From contig NW_024881707.1 in the NCBI RefSeq assembly GCF_019059575.1, positions 186,001 through 250,000 on the forward strand: a stretch of DNA of 64,000 nt. Reading direction: 5' to 3'. The notes under the pieces are model-generated. The model was not told where the DNA came from. It did no database searches and worked only from the letters and a program-made list of their open reading frames with translations. The position numbers and the translations under genes were made by a program. This DNA is from Amphibalanus amphitrite (taxonomy: Eukaryota; Arthropoda; Thecostraca; Balanomorpha; Balanidae). Positions 34,703 to 45,050 of the stretch are shown piece by piece (the stretch's first letter is position 1; each line of letters begins with the position of its first letter).

Positions 34703-36708
34703 CCCGCGCCGTGCTAGGGGGCGTTATCGCGCTCCCCCTCAGGTTTTCGCAAATATCTGAAAAACGGCTGCGCGCAGCGCCGCCATTTTCAGCATACCTT
34801 ATCATGCATCTTTTTTGCACATTTTGTAAAAATGTCTGACGCGGGTGATGGAAGGTCAGGTCACCAGGTTATGCCAAGTGACCTAGCCTAAGAAAAAGTT
34901 CAAATGCTTACCATTGCTATACCGAATGAATGATTGCTTTGAACCTTTCAGCGATTGATGAAAGCAACACTATTCATGAAACGTATACCGGGTGGCCCAA
35001 AAAAAACGTTCCGAACTTTGGAGGCCTATATCTCAAATTCGAGTGCAAATAACGAGCCAAAATTTTCATCAAGTTTGCGTCACTTCTTTGCGCATTGGTA
35101 TGCCAAATTATAACACTGTACCATCATTTTCAAGCCAGCAATCTTATGTTGAATTAAGTAAGACGTTTTTGCTTTTTTTGCCGTTGTTGAACGGTAGTAA
35201 TGATTGGCTTAGACGTACCATGTTAGAAAAAAATAGAAAAATAGAACACGTGAATGATACCAGCACGTGTGCTGTTATTTTAAATATTTTTGTCCCACTT
35301 ATGTGCCAAATATTCAAATGCTAAGCCAAAATTGCGTTAATGGATGTCATTCGTTTCAACGACAACACAAGTCCTGTTTCGAAGAGAAGGAGCGGCACGG
35401 TGCATGGGCTACTGCTGATCGCCCTCCCTTCAAGAAGATCAAATAGTAAACCGACCGAATAAGGAAAAAAGCTAGAGGGAATGTGTCACCCTGAGGCCTG
35501 AACCATCAATGAGGCTAGTTGCCAGTAGCAGTCATGGCTGGAGGCCGTGGTGCCGAGATGGAAGTGGCCCGTTCACTCACATTTTTAGTAAACATCTGAG
35601 CAAAAAAGTGATTTTTACATGGCATGCTAGAAACACGAACCGTTTAAAAAGTAATTGACCGAATAACATAAAAATCATACCATTTGCTGAAATTATATGC
35701 CACATTGACTATTGGAAGTTTCAATGTTGTATCTTTATCACTTTCTGAGAAATATTGATTTAAAATTGGGAACGTTTTTTCTGGGCCACCCGGTATATCT
35801 CGGAATTTCGATATCTTAAGGTCAGGTCAGTTGTGCGACGTCTCCATTAGGTAGGTAGGTATAATTAAGTCTTTGGGAGAAAACTGAAAGGCATCTCTTT
35901 TGGACGAGCGCCATTCTAGACAATATCAAGCATTGGGATACATATAAAATTAACACACTGAATAAGAACATTGCACCTAGTGTGACCACTCATTATATCC
36001 CAGAGGTCATCCCATGTCATGAAATGTCCGCAGCAGTTTTTTTTAATAACTTTTGATAGATTCAAGCTAGAGAGATAAAAACACCTCAGCTGTGTTCAGC
36101 TCGACGATACACATCGACTGCTATGCAGCATGACCTTTCCCGGTCAGGTCATGACCTTGACCTGAGGTCAAATTCTCAAAATTACCTTTCATAAGGTCAA
36201 CCTTTAGTTTGTTCGACGTGTCTCGACGACAGAAACGCAATGCTGGCAAACATAATGTCGAGACTCTCTTGAGTCAAAAGTTATTGCAGGAAAACATTGT
36301 TCGTAAAAAGGCTATTTTTAGAGTCTTTTGCCCTCTGAAGGCTAAACCGTTGACCTGAGGTCAAATCTGAGCGCAGCTTGCAGAAACACCTTTAAAAGGG
36401 CTATCGAATGCGCTTTTCTGCGGCGCTATAGCTCTTTTGGTTTCCGAGTTATGTGCCGCTGCTTCGAAAACGGAAAATTTTTTGAAACAGGCAACATTTT
36501 ACCTTTGATGACCTCTGGTGACCTGACATTCGACCTGACCTAAAAAAAATGACCGTTTTGTTTTCGTCCTGTTTTTTTTTTTGACGATCTTTCGAATGCC
36601 GCTTATCGCGTGTCACTTCGCGGCCCAGGAGCCGAGTTAGACGAGGGAGTGTGCCCCCCCCCCTCCCCAGCAGGACACGGAAAACTCAGACCACCAGCAC
36701 GGCACGGG
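34703..36708 (+). mobile_element. piggyBac-like MITE, copy A
   Basis: Starts CCCGCGCC and ends GCACGGG. The right TTAA is intact (36709-36712) and the left is degraded. Without the 806-bp insertion at 34988-35793 its length is about 1.19 kb, equal to copies B (57008-58193) and C (55790-60556). Shared internal marks are the phrase TTTTCGCAAATATCTGAAAA, an inverted GGCTGCGCGCAGC block and many AGGTCA/TGACCT words. CCC ends plus TTAA targets are typical of piggyBac. No transposase is present. Confidence 0.8.
34988..35793. mobile_element. TATA-flanked inverted-repeat element inside copy A
   Basis: Ends are CCGGGTGGCCCA and TGGGCCACCCGG, followed inward by A/T runs and AACGTT / AACGTTT. Comparing with the uninterrupted site in copy B (near 57293) shows that TATA is the duplicated target. 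The 806 bp carry no transposase I recognise. The GGGTGGCCCA ends resemble IS630/Tc1/mariner-group MITEs of arthropods. Confidence 0.8.
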
Positions 36709-36719
36709 TTAAAAGTCGT

Positions 36720-38110
36720 AGATGGGCACCGCTACCCTAGCAAAAGATATTAGCAAAAAGGTGGCCTCCAATTACTGGTGCAGTCCTTCTTCTCCCGGTG
36801 ATGCCCCCTCCTTTTTCTGGAAGCGTCTCACTTATGCTGGTATGCCTCACTTCCCGGGGGCGCCCAACCTCTGCTTGGATCGCCGAATCCATTATGGAGA
36901 GACCCACTTTGCTTAAGTCGCCTCATTTCTTCCTTCTAAGAACGACCAATTTGCTGTAGGCGGCCCACTTATCTGGGACGCCCATCTTCTGCTAGAAGTG
37001 CCCCTCTTCTTCCTGATGCGTCCCACTTCTACTACGAGTGCACCTTTTCTGTTAGGGCGCCCCTTTGCTGCTGAGGAGTCTTTTTTCTACTGTGAATAGG
37101 GCGGCCCTCTCCTGTTGGGCGACCCCAAATTCTGCTGGAGGCGCCCCACTTCTGCCCAACTTTTGGTGGGGTGCCCCTCTCTTGCAGGGGGCACTTCTCT
37201 TTTGCTGGAGACGCCACTCTTGTGGGGACGCCCTTCCACTGCGGGGAACGTCTCTCTCCTGCCAGAGGCACCCCTTTTCTTCTTATGGGGCTCCTGTTTT
37301 TTTTCTGGGGCGAGGCGACCCTCTGCTGCTCGGAACGGGGCACGCCTCTCCTTTTACTGGGGCACCGCCCCTCTGCTGAGGTTGCCCTTCCGCTGTCGTC
37401 AGGGGCGCCCCTCTTGGTAGAATATACTCCTTTTCTTTTTGTAATGGGGCGCCCCTCTTCTACCGGGGGCGCCCATCTGCTGCTGGGGCGTCTGTCTTCT
37501 GCCGGATATTGTCAATGGGGCACCCATATCCTGTTTGGCGGGCCCAAACTCTGCTGGAGGCTCCCCATTTCTGATTAACTTTTGCTGTGGCGCCTCTCTT
37601 CTGCTGGGGCGCCCCTCTTCTGCTTGGGGCGCCCGTCTCCTGCTGGAGACCCCTCTCTTCTGCTGGGGCGCCCCTCTTCTGCCATTGGCACCCATTTTCT
37701 TATTATGGGGCTCCTTTTTTGCTGGGGCGCCCAGCTGCTGTCAGGGCGCCCCTCTTCTCGGAATGGGGGCGCCTCTCTCCTTTTGCTGGGGCGTCGCTCC
37801 TCTTCAGGGGGACACGTCTCCTGCTAAGGGTGCCCTTCCGCTGCCAGGGGCGCCCCTCTTGAACAGAAGGTATTTTACATTCTTGTAACGAGACGCCCTC
37901 TTCTGCTGGGGGCGCCCATCTGCTGCTGGGGCGACTCTCATCTGCTGGGAATAGGCAATTGGGCGTCACTCTCCTGCTTGGTGAGCCCAACTTCTGCTGG
38001 AGGCGCCCTATTTCTGCTGAACCTTTGCTGTGTCGCCGCTCTTCTGCTCGGGGCGCCCTCTCTGTCGCGGGATATGGGCGCCTTTTTCTGATGGCGGGGG
38101 GGGGGGGGGG
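36720..38110. repeat. GGCGCCCCTCTTCTGCTG minisatellite
   Basis: About 1.4 kb of degenerate 18-30 bp units built from GGGGCGCCC, CTCTTCTGCTG and CATCTGCTGCTG. Long frames on both strands (for example 37171-37578 plus and 37703-38209 minus) are by-products of the repeat. Confidence 0.9.
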
Positions 38111-38155
38111 CGGCCGCCCCCGTCGCCCCCCCCCCCCCCCCTGGATCCGCGCCTG

Positions 38156-38631
38156 TGACCGGAAGGACCAGCCCATACGGTCTTTGAACTTTATGCGGTC
38201 TTTATTCATATACCGGGCTTCTCAAAAACGTTAGACGGATTTCTTTTGCGAATAGAGGACCCCTAACAACATTTAAGCAAAATCAATGCACGTGGAAAAT
38301 AGGATAATTTTTCGTAGATTTATATCAGATTTATATGACAACATGGTTTGAGCTTAAAAAATGGGGTGCGGTTATTTTTTCTCATCTTAGTTTGCTATTT
38401 TGGCGCGATTTTGACAATTTCTGGCGCATTCCACTTATTTACTTTAGCGGCCATAGGGCAATGGTTTACTAACGGGAGATGTGATGGATTGTAGCAGCAA
38501 TACTTGGAATATAAAGAAGAAGTGAAGCAATTATGTTACCGATTATTTTTTATAAAGACAGAAGGAACGTGGAAGAAAAAACATTTTGTGCAGCATGTGA
38601 AATTAAGGAAATAGAATGGAAGAAGGGCTGC
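38156..38631. other. unassigned AT-rich stretch with a lone transposon end
   Basis: At 38210-38232, ATACCGGGCTTCTCAAAAAC looks like one terminal repeat of a Tc1/mariner-group element. Its closest partner in the window is the inverted copy at 48013-48038, too far and too diverged to be the other end of one insertion. Confidence 0.35.
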
Positions 38632-41030
38632 TATTGTATTGTATTGTATTTAACATCTGGGGGGCATCCACAGGTAGTTGTGGCTATTACGCTCCCGCGT
38701 CATATGAGAAGGGAACAAAAAGACATCACACTCAACATATCACACAAAACTCACCAAAACGCATGGCTATGCATGAATATATACAGCTGATATACATGTA
38801 ACCAATATGCATAAGCCTAAATCAGTGTTGAAAGCGACGTTTGAGCGATGATTTGAACTTGTTTGTTGACATGTCCGGAAAATCACTGGGCAGAGCGTTG
38901 TACTGCATGGCTGCACGGTAGCTGAACCTTCGCCGCCCCGCCTCTGTGTGGATGCCAGGTAGCCACAGCCTGCTATCCCGTCTAGTCGCTCGCTCGCGCA
39001 TCTCCTCATTTCGGCGAAACATAGCGGCAATGTCTGCTGGCTCGCCCGTTCGGATAACCTTGTGCAGTAGCACCAGCGTATCGTACGACGATAGGTCACC
39101 AGCCGAGAGCCACCCCAGCGCGTCCCTTACATCAGCCACGTGTTCATACTTGCGACGGCCAGACACAACCCTTGCGGCAAAATTAATGACCTTATCAAGT
39201 CGTGCGAGGTTCCCTTTCGAGCAGTTCCCGTAAACGGGCAGGCAGTACCGCACATGTGAGAGAACAAGGGCAGTCACAAGCGTCACAATCGTATCCTCGG
39301 GTATGTAGTGGCGCACCTGGCTCAATCCTATCAGCGCTCCGAAACATTTACCCACAATGGCAGCAACATGGTCATCCCAGGTGAGGTAAGAATCGAAGGT
39401 CACGCCCAGATTCTTGACCTTTTGACACGGTTTCAAGACGGCATCTCTAAATCTTACATTTATGTCAGGCAGGTTACGCATGCTCTGCCGGCTGCCAAAC
39501 GCAATCAATTCAGTCTTGGTGGCATTGACTTTCAACCCATTGGCCGCAAACCAGTCACTGAGGGCTGCCAGGGTCGTCTCCATTCTAGTCACTGTGTCGC
39601 TCATCGCTGTCCTACGTCCACTGACGAGCACCTGCGTATCGTCAGCGTACTGAACGATACGCGCATCAAGGGCATGCAGGCTCATGTCGTTCGCAAAGCA
39701 AGTGAACAACAAAGGCCCGAGGGCCGAGCCTTGGAACACACCAACATGGTTTGGCAGTGACTTGGAGAGTACGCGGTGACCCCTACCATCACTGATACAT
39801 ACACTCTGTGTGTGGCCCTCAAGATATGAGCGGAACCACCCAGCGTCAATCCCAAGTAGTTGGAGCTTGTCAAGTAATTTAGAATGGTTGATGATATCAA
39901 AGCATTTACTTAGGTCAATGAGACACAGGAGAGAAATTTCGCTGTTGTCCATGGCTGAGAGTATACTATCGGAGACGTTAATAAGAGCGGAAGCAGTCGA
40001 ATGGTTGGGCCGAAATCCATGTTGACTGTCCGAGAGAAGAAAGTTGCTAGAGAGGTAATAATGGAGCTGACGCTGGACGATCCGCTCAGTGATCTTGGCG
40101 ATGACGGGCACAAGCGATATCGGCCTATAATTGGCCGGCAAAGTCGGGTCACCTGACTTGAAAATGGGTCGCACCACAGAATGCTTCCAAGAGCCAGGGA
40201 AGTCGTTTCGGGTCAGACAGTTGTTAATAACATGTTGTAAGATCGGACCAATCACATCAAAACACAGCTTAACTATCTTGATCGACACCCCGTCGAGTCC
40301 ACATGCAGAGGTGCCTCGCATGGAGAACACCACCCTGCGCAGCATATCGATGTCCACAGGCCGGACCGCGAACCCGCACGAGCCCACACGCGGCAGCCGG
40401 CACGGTACTACGCGGTCACCGTCTCGCTCCCGCACCTCACGCGCCACCCGCGGCCCGACCTGGACAAAGTACGAGTTCATCTCGTCTGCCCCAACAGACG
40501 GGAGCACTGCCTGTGATTTCTTGCCAGCGACCACTGACCGTAAGTTGCGCCACGTAGAGCGGGGGCCTTGTTCCCTGATCTTGTTGCTGATGTGCTCTCG
40601 ACTGTCACGGCGGATTGACGCCTTGACTTGCCGATTCACCTCGCGGTAGAGCTCGGTGTCGCCGTCACGCAGCGCACGCCGCCGAGTAGCCATGAGCTGC
40701 TTCGTGTCATCAGACACTGGCGGCGCGGTCGGGTTGTGGATCTTGACCCTTTTCATCGGTGCGTGACTGTCAAGCACCGGTGTAAATGCGTCCAGGAAAT
40801 GTTGCCACTGTTCGGCTGTGCTGTCGGTCTGGTACACAGGGGACCAATCAGCGGCCGACAAGTCACAGCAGAAGGCGAACTCATCGATACGCTGTATCCC
40901 GCGGCACTCGACGGTAACCGGCTTCCTGTCAGGACGCTGTAACGTTAACTCGGCTCTCACTCTCATGCTACTTTTCATGCGCCCGAAACCAGCCACCTCA
41001 TCATCATAGCATGGTAATGATAGTTAAAGT
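38632..41030 (-). mobile_element. non-LTR retrotransposon, 5'-truncated, CR1/L2-like
   Basis: On the minus strand: an open frame covering the end of a coding region through reverse transcriptase, a 3' UTR of about 170 bp, and a tail of ATACA repeats (TTGTA on plus, 38632-38651). The left end lacks the endonuclease domain and 5' UTR, as expected of incomplete reverse transcription. Flanks GAATGGAAGAAGGGCTGC (38615-38632) and GAATAGGAGGAGCTGCTGC (41046-41064) could be a degenerate target duplication, but this is weak. Two more 3' ends of the same type occur at 26795 and 41672. Confidence 0.88.
38822..40996 (-). CDS. non-LTR retrotransposon reverse transcriptase (ORF2, N-terminally truncated)
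   Basis: An uninterrupted frame of about 724 codons. It opens upstream as far as 41027, so the start at 40996 is not a real initiation site. The first 55 residues look like the region following an AP-type endonuclease, which itself is missing. The RT domain spans roughly residues 265-525: ANYRPISLV (288-296), HGFRPNHST (326-334), the first catalytic Asp in LIDLSKCFD (near 361), FQGSALGPLL (421-430) and YADD (450-453). A C-terminal region with conserved Cys, Arg and Trp follows to residue 724. The protein would prime reverse transcription at a nicked target. The lack of stops over 2.2 kb implies a recent insertion. CR1/L2/Jockey-group placement is from motif memory; the exact clade is unsure. 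Confidence 0.88.
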   Translation of the reverse strand: MAGFGRMKSSMRVRAELTLQRPDRKPVTVECRGIQRIDEFAFCCDLSAADWSPVYQTDSTAEQWQHFLDAFTPVLDSHAPMKRVKIHNPTAPPVSDDTKQLMATRRRALRDGDTELYREVNRQVKASIRRDSREHISNKIREQGPRSTWRNLRSVVAGKKSQAVLPSVGADEMNSYFVQVGPRVAREVRERDGDRVVPCRLPRVGSCGFAVRPVDIDMLRRVVFSMRGTSACGLDGVSIKIVKLCFDVIGPILQHVINNCLTRNDFPGSWKHSVVRPIFKSGDPTLPANYRPISLVPVIAKITERIVQRQLHYYLSSNFLLSDSQHGFRPNHSTASALINVSDSILSAMDNSEISLLCLIDLSKCFDIINHSKLLDKLQLLGIDAGWFRSYLEGHTQSVCISDGRGHRVLSKSLPNHVGVFQGSALGPLLFTCFANDMSLHALDARIVQYADDTQVLVSGRRTAMSDTVTRMETTLAALSDWFAANGLKVNATKTELIAFGSRQSMRNLPDINVRFRDAVLKPCQKVKNLGVTFDSYLTWDDHVAAIVGKCFGALIGLSQVRHYIPEDTIVTLVTALVLSHVRYCLPVYGNCSKGNLARLDKVINFAARVVSGRRKYEHVADVRDALGWLSAGDLSSYDTLVLLHKVIRTGEPADIAAMFRRNEEMRERATRRDSRLWLPGIHTEAGRRRFSYRAAMQYNALPSDFPDMSTNKFKSSLKRRFQH

Positions 41031-41040
41031 CTATGTTAAA

Positions 41041-41671
41041 AAAGAATAGGAGGAGCTGCTGCAAAAGTCTTTGTGACGCCTCAAAGCCGTTAAGTCAAAT
41101 CAGGCATGCTCTTACAGACTGAACGTTCAAGTTACGAGACCCCATCATACCGCTCCAGTGGCTAACCTACTTGAGCTTGTCAAATACCTAAATGTTTTAT
41201 GTTTTGCCCAGAAATTGTTTGCTTTATTGGTTTCATGAGTTTCACCAGATAAAGATACAAGGCTGGCTGATTTGGTGTTAGTTATTCATACTAAAGTGCA
41301 CTGTTTGTGACAAGATTATGGAAATTGTAACCTCAATAATGAAATTTCATGCTGTCAAAGCTATGAGATTTTGCCTTGAGTTTGAACTCAGGCAAACATG
41401 GATTGAAGCTGTTTTCTAAAAAAACTGCTTTTTAGTAACTTTCACCTCATAATTTGTATTTATTCAATCTCAGAATGGGAGCAAGGCTGAATCACAATTA
41501 TCTTTTGGGAAATGCTCTACAAAACTGCATTGTTTTTATTTCTGTGGCATGATTTTGTACCTAATTCAAAGACTTTCTCTGGTGTAGTTTGTAAGATTGT
41601 TTGAACTTCTACTTTCTGACCTGTTTGGTGCCAATAAATCCTGCAACCTATTTGGCTTATTTACCCATCTC
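41041..41671. other. unassigned AT-rich stretch
   Basis: No gene or transposon end recognised. Confidence 0.3.
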
Positions 41672-41750
41672 TGTATTGTATTGTATTGTATTGTATTTAC
41701 GATCATGGGCGATCCACACATGGCGTGGCGATTACTGCGTGGCGATACTG
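41672..41750 (-). mobile_element. LINE/SINE 3'-end fragment with ATACA tail
   Basis: Five TTGTA units are followed by TTTACGATCATGGGCGATCC and GTGGCGATTAC, closely related to the 3' UTR at 38652-38700. Nothing upstream of this on the minus strand resembles the LINE frame, so it is a very short truncated copy or a SINE that shares the tail. Confidence 0.6.
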
Positions 41751-42374
41751 CCCGATTACTCTCTTGCCATTCCTACATATTTCATGTCAGTCTATTGCAT
41801 AAATATTGTGTAGTTAACATACTTCATGATATACAAGTGAATGGTACCTATAGAGGCTTGATGTGGGTAAATGAGAACCAATGAACCTATATTTTTACAA
41901 TGGCATCAAGTCCTCTTGTCACGGCCATGGATATCACAGAAGATTTTGCTGAACTGCGCAAGAGAATCCTGTGTAAGGAAATGTTTTGCATGATTTAGCT
42001 TAACAGCATAAATTTTATTTTCCCAGTTGCATTGGAGCTCTGCTGGAGTTTGCTGATGACAGGATGCTGAAGGGCTGAAGCTGGTAGCTCTGGCAGGAGT
42101 CCAGTGTCCACCAGCTCAAGATCCGACGCCGCCGCGTCGCCGCCGTGCGGCACTCCGCGGAGACGGGGACGGCGGTCATGATTGCAGACACCGCATTTCC
42201 CGCCTGGACTGTCCGGTCGGAGACTGGTAATCCCTCCGGTGAGCCGCACACCGTGGAGCTACTGCACCGCGCGTGTCCACCCGCAGCGCAATGCCAGCGA
42301 CAGTGCCGCGAGTGCGACATCTGCGTGCATATGACGCAATGCGACTGTCACGACTCGCGGCTCAGTGTTCTGTC
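41751..42374. other. unassigned stretch
   Basis: GC-rich from about 42120 to 42370 with overlapping frames; no recognised gene. Confidence 0.3.
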
Positions 42375-42428
42375 AGTGTGACAGTGCGGTTTAGTGTGAC
42401 AGTGCGGTTTAGTGTGACAGTGCGGTTT
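42375..42428. repeat. 18-bp tandem repeat, three copies
   Basis: AGTGTGACAGTGCGGTTT occurs three times head to tail without mismatch. Confidence 0.95.
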
Positions 42429-43264
42429 TTTTTCAAGCGTGCGCTCGCGCTCGTTTTAGCGAGGTGCTCTGTTGTATATAACCACCTTGATGGAGACCTA
42501 TGTGCTGCCGCTTGAGTTTCAATGCACAGTTTTATGCATCAAACTAGCCGCGTAAGTAAATGGCTGTCAGAGGTCAATTTGAAGCGCAATTAGTACCCAT
42601 AACCCAGCTGGGTTGAGCGAGTCATGTGACTAGTCCCGATGAACGTACTGTTTCGATGTCGTTAGTCGTAGACTTTTGTAAACCATTCGTTTCGGAGCTC
42701 TGTGTTGTGTTGTTCGGGACCGCAGTTGTTTGAGCAGTTTGCTTTATGCGTCGTACGCTGACAGAACGCTGGTCGTACACAAGTCATGTGTTTCCTTTCG
42801 CCCCTAATGGGTTACTGCGGTACCTATGCAGTTGGAATGTGTCTCGAGACACTAACTGGTCGCACTTGGTTGTGAAAATGACACTAGCTGGTCGCACTTG
42901 GTTTCAAGCTGCGCTTGGAAATCGTTGCATTTTGCAATGCAATTTTATTGCCGTTACCGTATTGGTAGATAGTGTCAGAAGTTGGCCATTTGCTGCGTTG
43001 TCACTTGTCAGACGCTGTTGCCTTAGTACCGACAAATTGATGGGCCGCGTTTGTGTTCCTGTTAAGAAACGGATCTCAATATAAAGTGATTCAGAGGTAG
43101 GAACCTGAATGCATTCGTTCAGACTTTTCATTTTATGGGGATGCACTGTTTCATGAGCAAGAACGAGCATGGCTCTGGTTGAGCGAAGCGCAATCGATAT
43201 TTGTTATCGTGTTTGTAGACTGCGGCCACATTTACATCACTATTCAACTCCACGCACCAGCATT
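42429..43264. other. unassigned stretch
   Basis: A frame at 42746-43084 has no recognisable domain. TGGTCGCACTTGGTT is present twice close together (42859 and 42889). Confidence 0.3.
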
Positions 43265-43272
43265 ATTTAAAC

Positions 43273-43573
43273 CAGGGCTGCGGAGTCGGAGTCGGAGTCG
43301 GAGTCGGAGTCGGTCGGAGTCGACAGTTGTGACCGGAGTCGGAGTCGGAGTCGGAGTCGATTTTAGAAACCCGAGCCGGAGTCGGAGTCGGAGTCACCGA
43401 AAATCTGTCGACTCCGCAGCCCTGCTAGGTCTGCGGAGTCGGAGTCGGGAGTTGGAGTCGGTCGGAGTCGACAATTCTGCCCGGAGTCGGAGTCGGAGTC
43501 GGAGCTGGTTTTTGAAAGCCGGAGTCGGAGTCGGAGTCGGAGTCGCCGAAAATCCATCGACTCCGCAGCCCTG
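43273..43573. mobile_element. hAT MITE built of GGAGTC repeats, dimeric
   Basis: 301 bp. Left end CAGGGCTGCGGAGTCGG and right end CGACTCCGCAGCCCTG are inverted repeats. A perfect 8-bp target duplication ATTTAAAC flanks it (43265-43272 and 43574-43581). The interior is mainly GGAGTC hexamers. Near 43418-43440 an internal end-plus-start junction (CTCCGCAGCCCTG, then CTGCGGAGTCGG) shows two monomers of about 150 bp fused in tandem. The 8-bp duplication and CAG ends mark hAT. Confidence 0.93.
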
Positions 43574-43581
43574 ATTTAAAC

Positions 43582-44339
43582 TGCTTAACCTATTCTTCAT
43601 TTCGCTAAATTTCGGGGTCGTCAACCTACGGTCCGTGGCCGTTACGTTTGGCCAATAACTAGAGTTTATACATATTAACTGGTTCATATAATCTCAGCAT
43701 GATGCTCCGGACAATTTTTATTTGATTCACTGATAATGAATGTATCCCAGTACTGCACAAACTGAGACTGAAACTGGACAACTCGCTTTTCGAGGTTCAA
43801 GTTCATTATCTTCAGATGTTATGGTATGGTAGCATTTAATGTTCGAAGAAAATGGTCAGCGTTAGCAGTGCTAAGCGAGTATTATGAGCTTTCAGTTATT
43901 TCAATATTTGTTTAGGCTATTATTCTTGTGGTATCTCCTGTCAATTTCACGCGGAACATATAGTATTATCTTATACAATCGCGGTAACTATGTACATATT
44001 TTCTGCCGGTTACTGTTATCATTGATTCGTAATATTTCGCTACGAGCGTGGCTCGATTCACATTGTTATTATATTGGCATTCAAGATTTAAGAATAAAAA
44101 TATTTTAATGCATTCCAATTCCATCAAAATGTCAATATGCAAAAAAAAAGTTCTAAAAGTTGCAGCAGTTTTGTGAATCAAAAATAGCTGTAAAATAGGC
44201 CTATATAACTTCAACAACAGTGCGCCGAGAAACGTCTAAAAACGCGTAAACAAAAACTAAGCTGTAAAAAAATAACTGCACCCAAAAAATGAAGCCGTGT
44301 TCTTAGCAAGCAAAAGCAAAACTCGTGAAATTATTCTTT
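43582..44339. other. unassigned AT-rich stretch
   Basis: No gene or repeat recognised. Confidence 0.3.
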
Positions 44340-45050
44340 CCCAGACTAAGTCGGTCGGTTCGACACCACGGCAGATCCGCAAACACTTTAGGGCAAAGAG
44401 AGGAACATCTTGAAACACAATTTTCCACATTATTGACAAGTTTCTGGCTCGAGGAAGTGTTAACAATAGGTTCACGCAATTCAAGGAACACAGCGGCGGC
44501 CATAAACCCAATCAAAGGCTCACGGCGAACACCACTCGTGTAAGTGATGCGCTACTCAGACTGTCAATGGTCAGCGATATCGGGTGGCTCTGGCGACGTT
44601 TTGGAGGGTTCTGCAATATCAGGGTGAGCAGAGATCCGGAAACGCTTAAGATCCAATGGTTCCAGCAAGACGGTGCCACGCCAATTCCGCTAAAGAAAAC
44701 CGGGAGGGGCTGTGGGAGCGCTTCGGGCAGCGCGTGATGTCGAGGTTCGAGACACGCCCGTGGTCGGCGAATTCTCCGAACGTAACCCTTCCGGACTTTT
44801 TCCTATAGGACCAACTCAAGTCCCAGGTGTACCGAGACCACCCAAAAAGTTCCGAAGATCATAAGGATGCAGTGAAGTCAGCGGTGTGCCGTCTGCAGCT
44901 TTCTGTGGGTCGTGCTGCAGCAGAGGTCGCGCTGCGTCGGGCTAAACTGTGCATCGAGCAAAAAGGGAATCATCTCGAACATGACCTCGGCGCGGCTCAG
45001 AAAGGCGACTGCCGAGGATCGAAATCCCCTCAAACAAAATGTCTTTGATG
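44340..45050 (+). pseudogene. Tc1/mariner/IS630-group transposase, decayed
   Basis: About 44345-44640 reads as a helix-turn-helix start: PRQIRKHFRAKRGTS, IIDKFLARGSVNN and LWRRFGG, as in insect transposases of this group. About 44650-44690 reads IQWFQQDGATP, the usual WFQQDGATPHTA box near the second catalytic Asp. About 44795-44870 resembles PDFFLW-YLKSQVYRDHPKSLEDLKDAV across shifted frames. The stretch between the HTH half and the WFQQDG box is too short, so the first catalytic segment has been lost. Stops and frame changes are several. I did not find terminal repeats. Confidence 0.7.

Larger units (their letters stand above)
34579..38155. mobile_element. hAT-like element filled with GC-rich minisatellite
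   Basis: The left end is CAGGGGCGGATCCAGG and the right end CCTGGATCCGCGCCTG, one mismatch apart as inverted repeats. CAG at the tips and a GGCGG core are usual for hAT-type elements. Flanks share CCGGAAG (34572-34578 and 38159-38165), giving a 7-of-8 target duplication offset by two bases at the right. There is no transposase frame. The interior is a piggyBac-like MITE (34703-36708) plus a GGCGCCCCTCTTCTGCTG minisatellite. Confidence 0.7.

Noticed and set aside
37171-38209. Cys/Leu/Pro-rich and Arg-rich frames on both strands
   Set aside because: Products of the GGCGCCCC minisatellite.
40131-40649. 172-codon plus-strand frame
   Set aside because: Opposite-strand shadow of the reverse-transcriptase frame.
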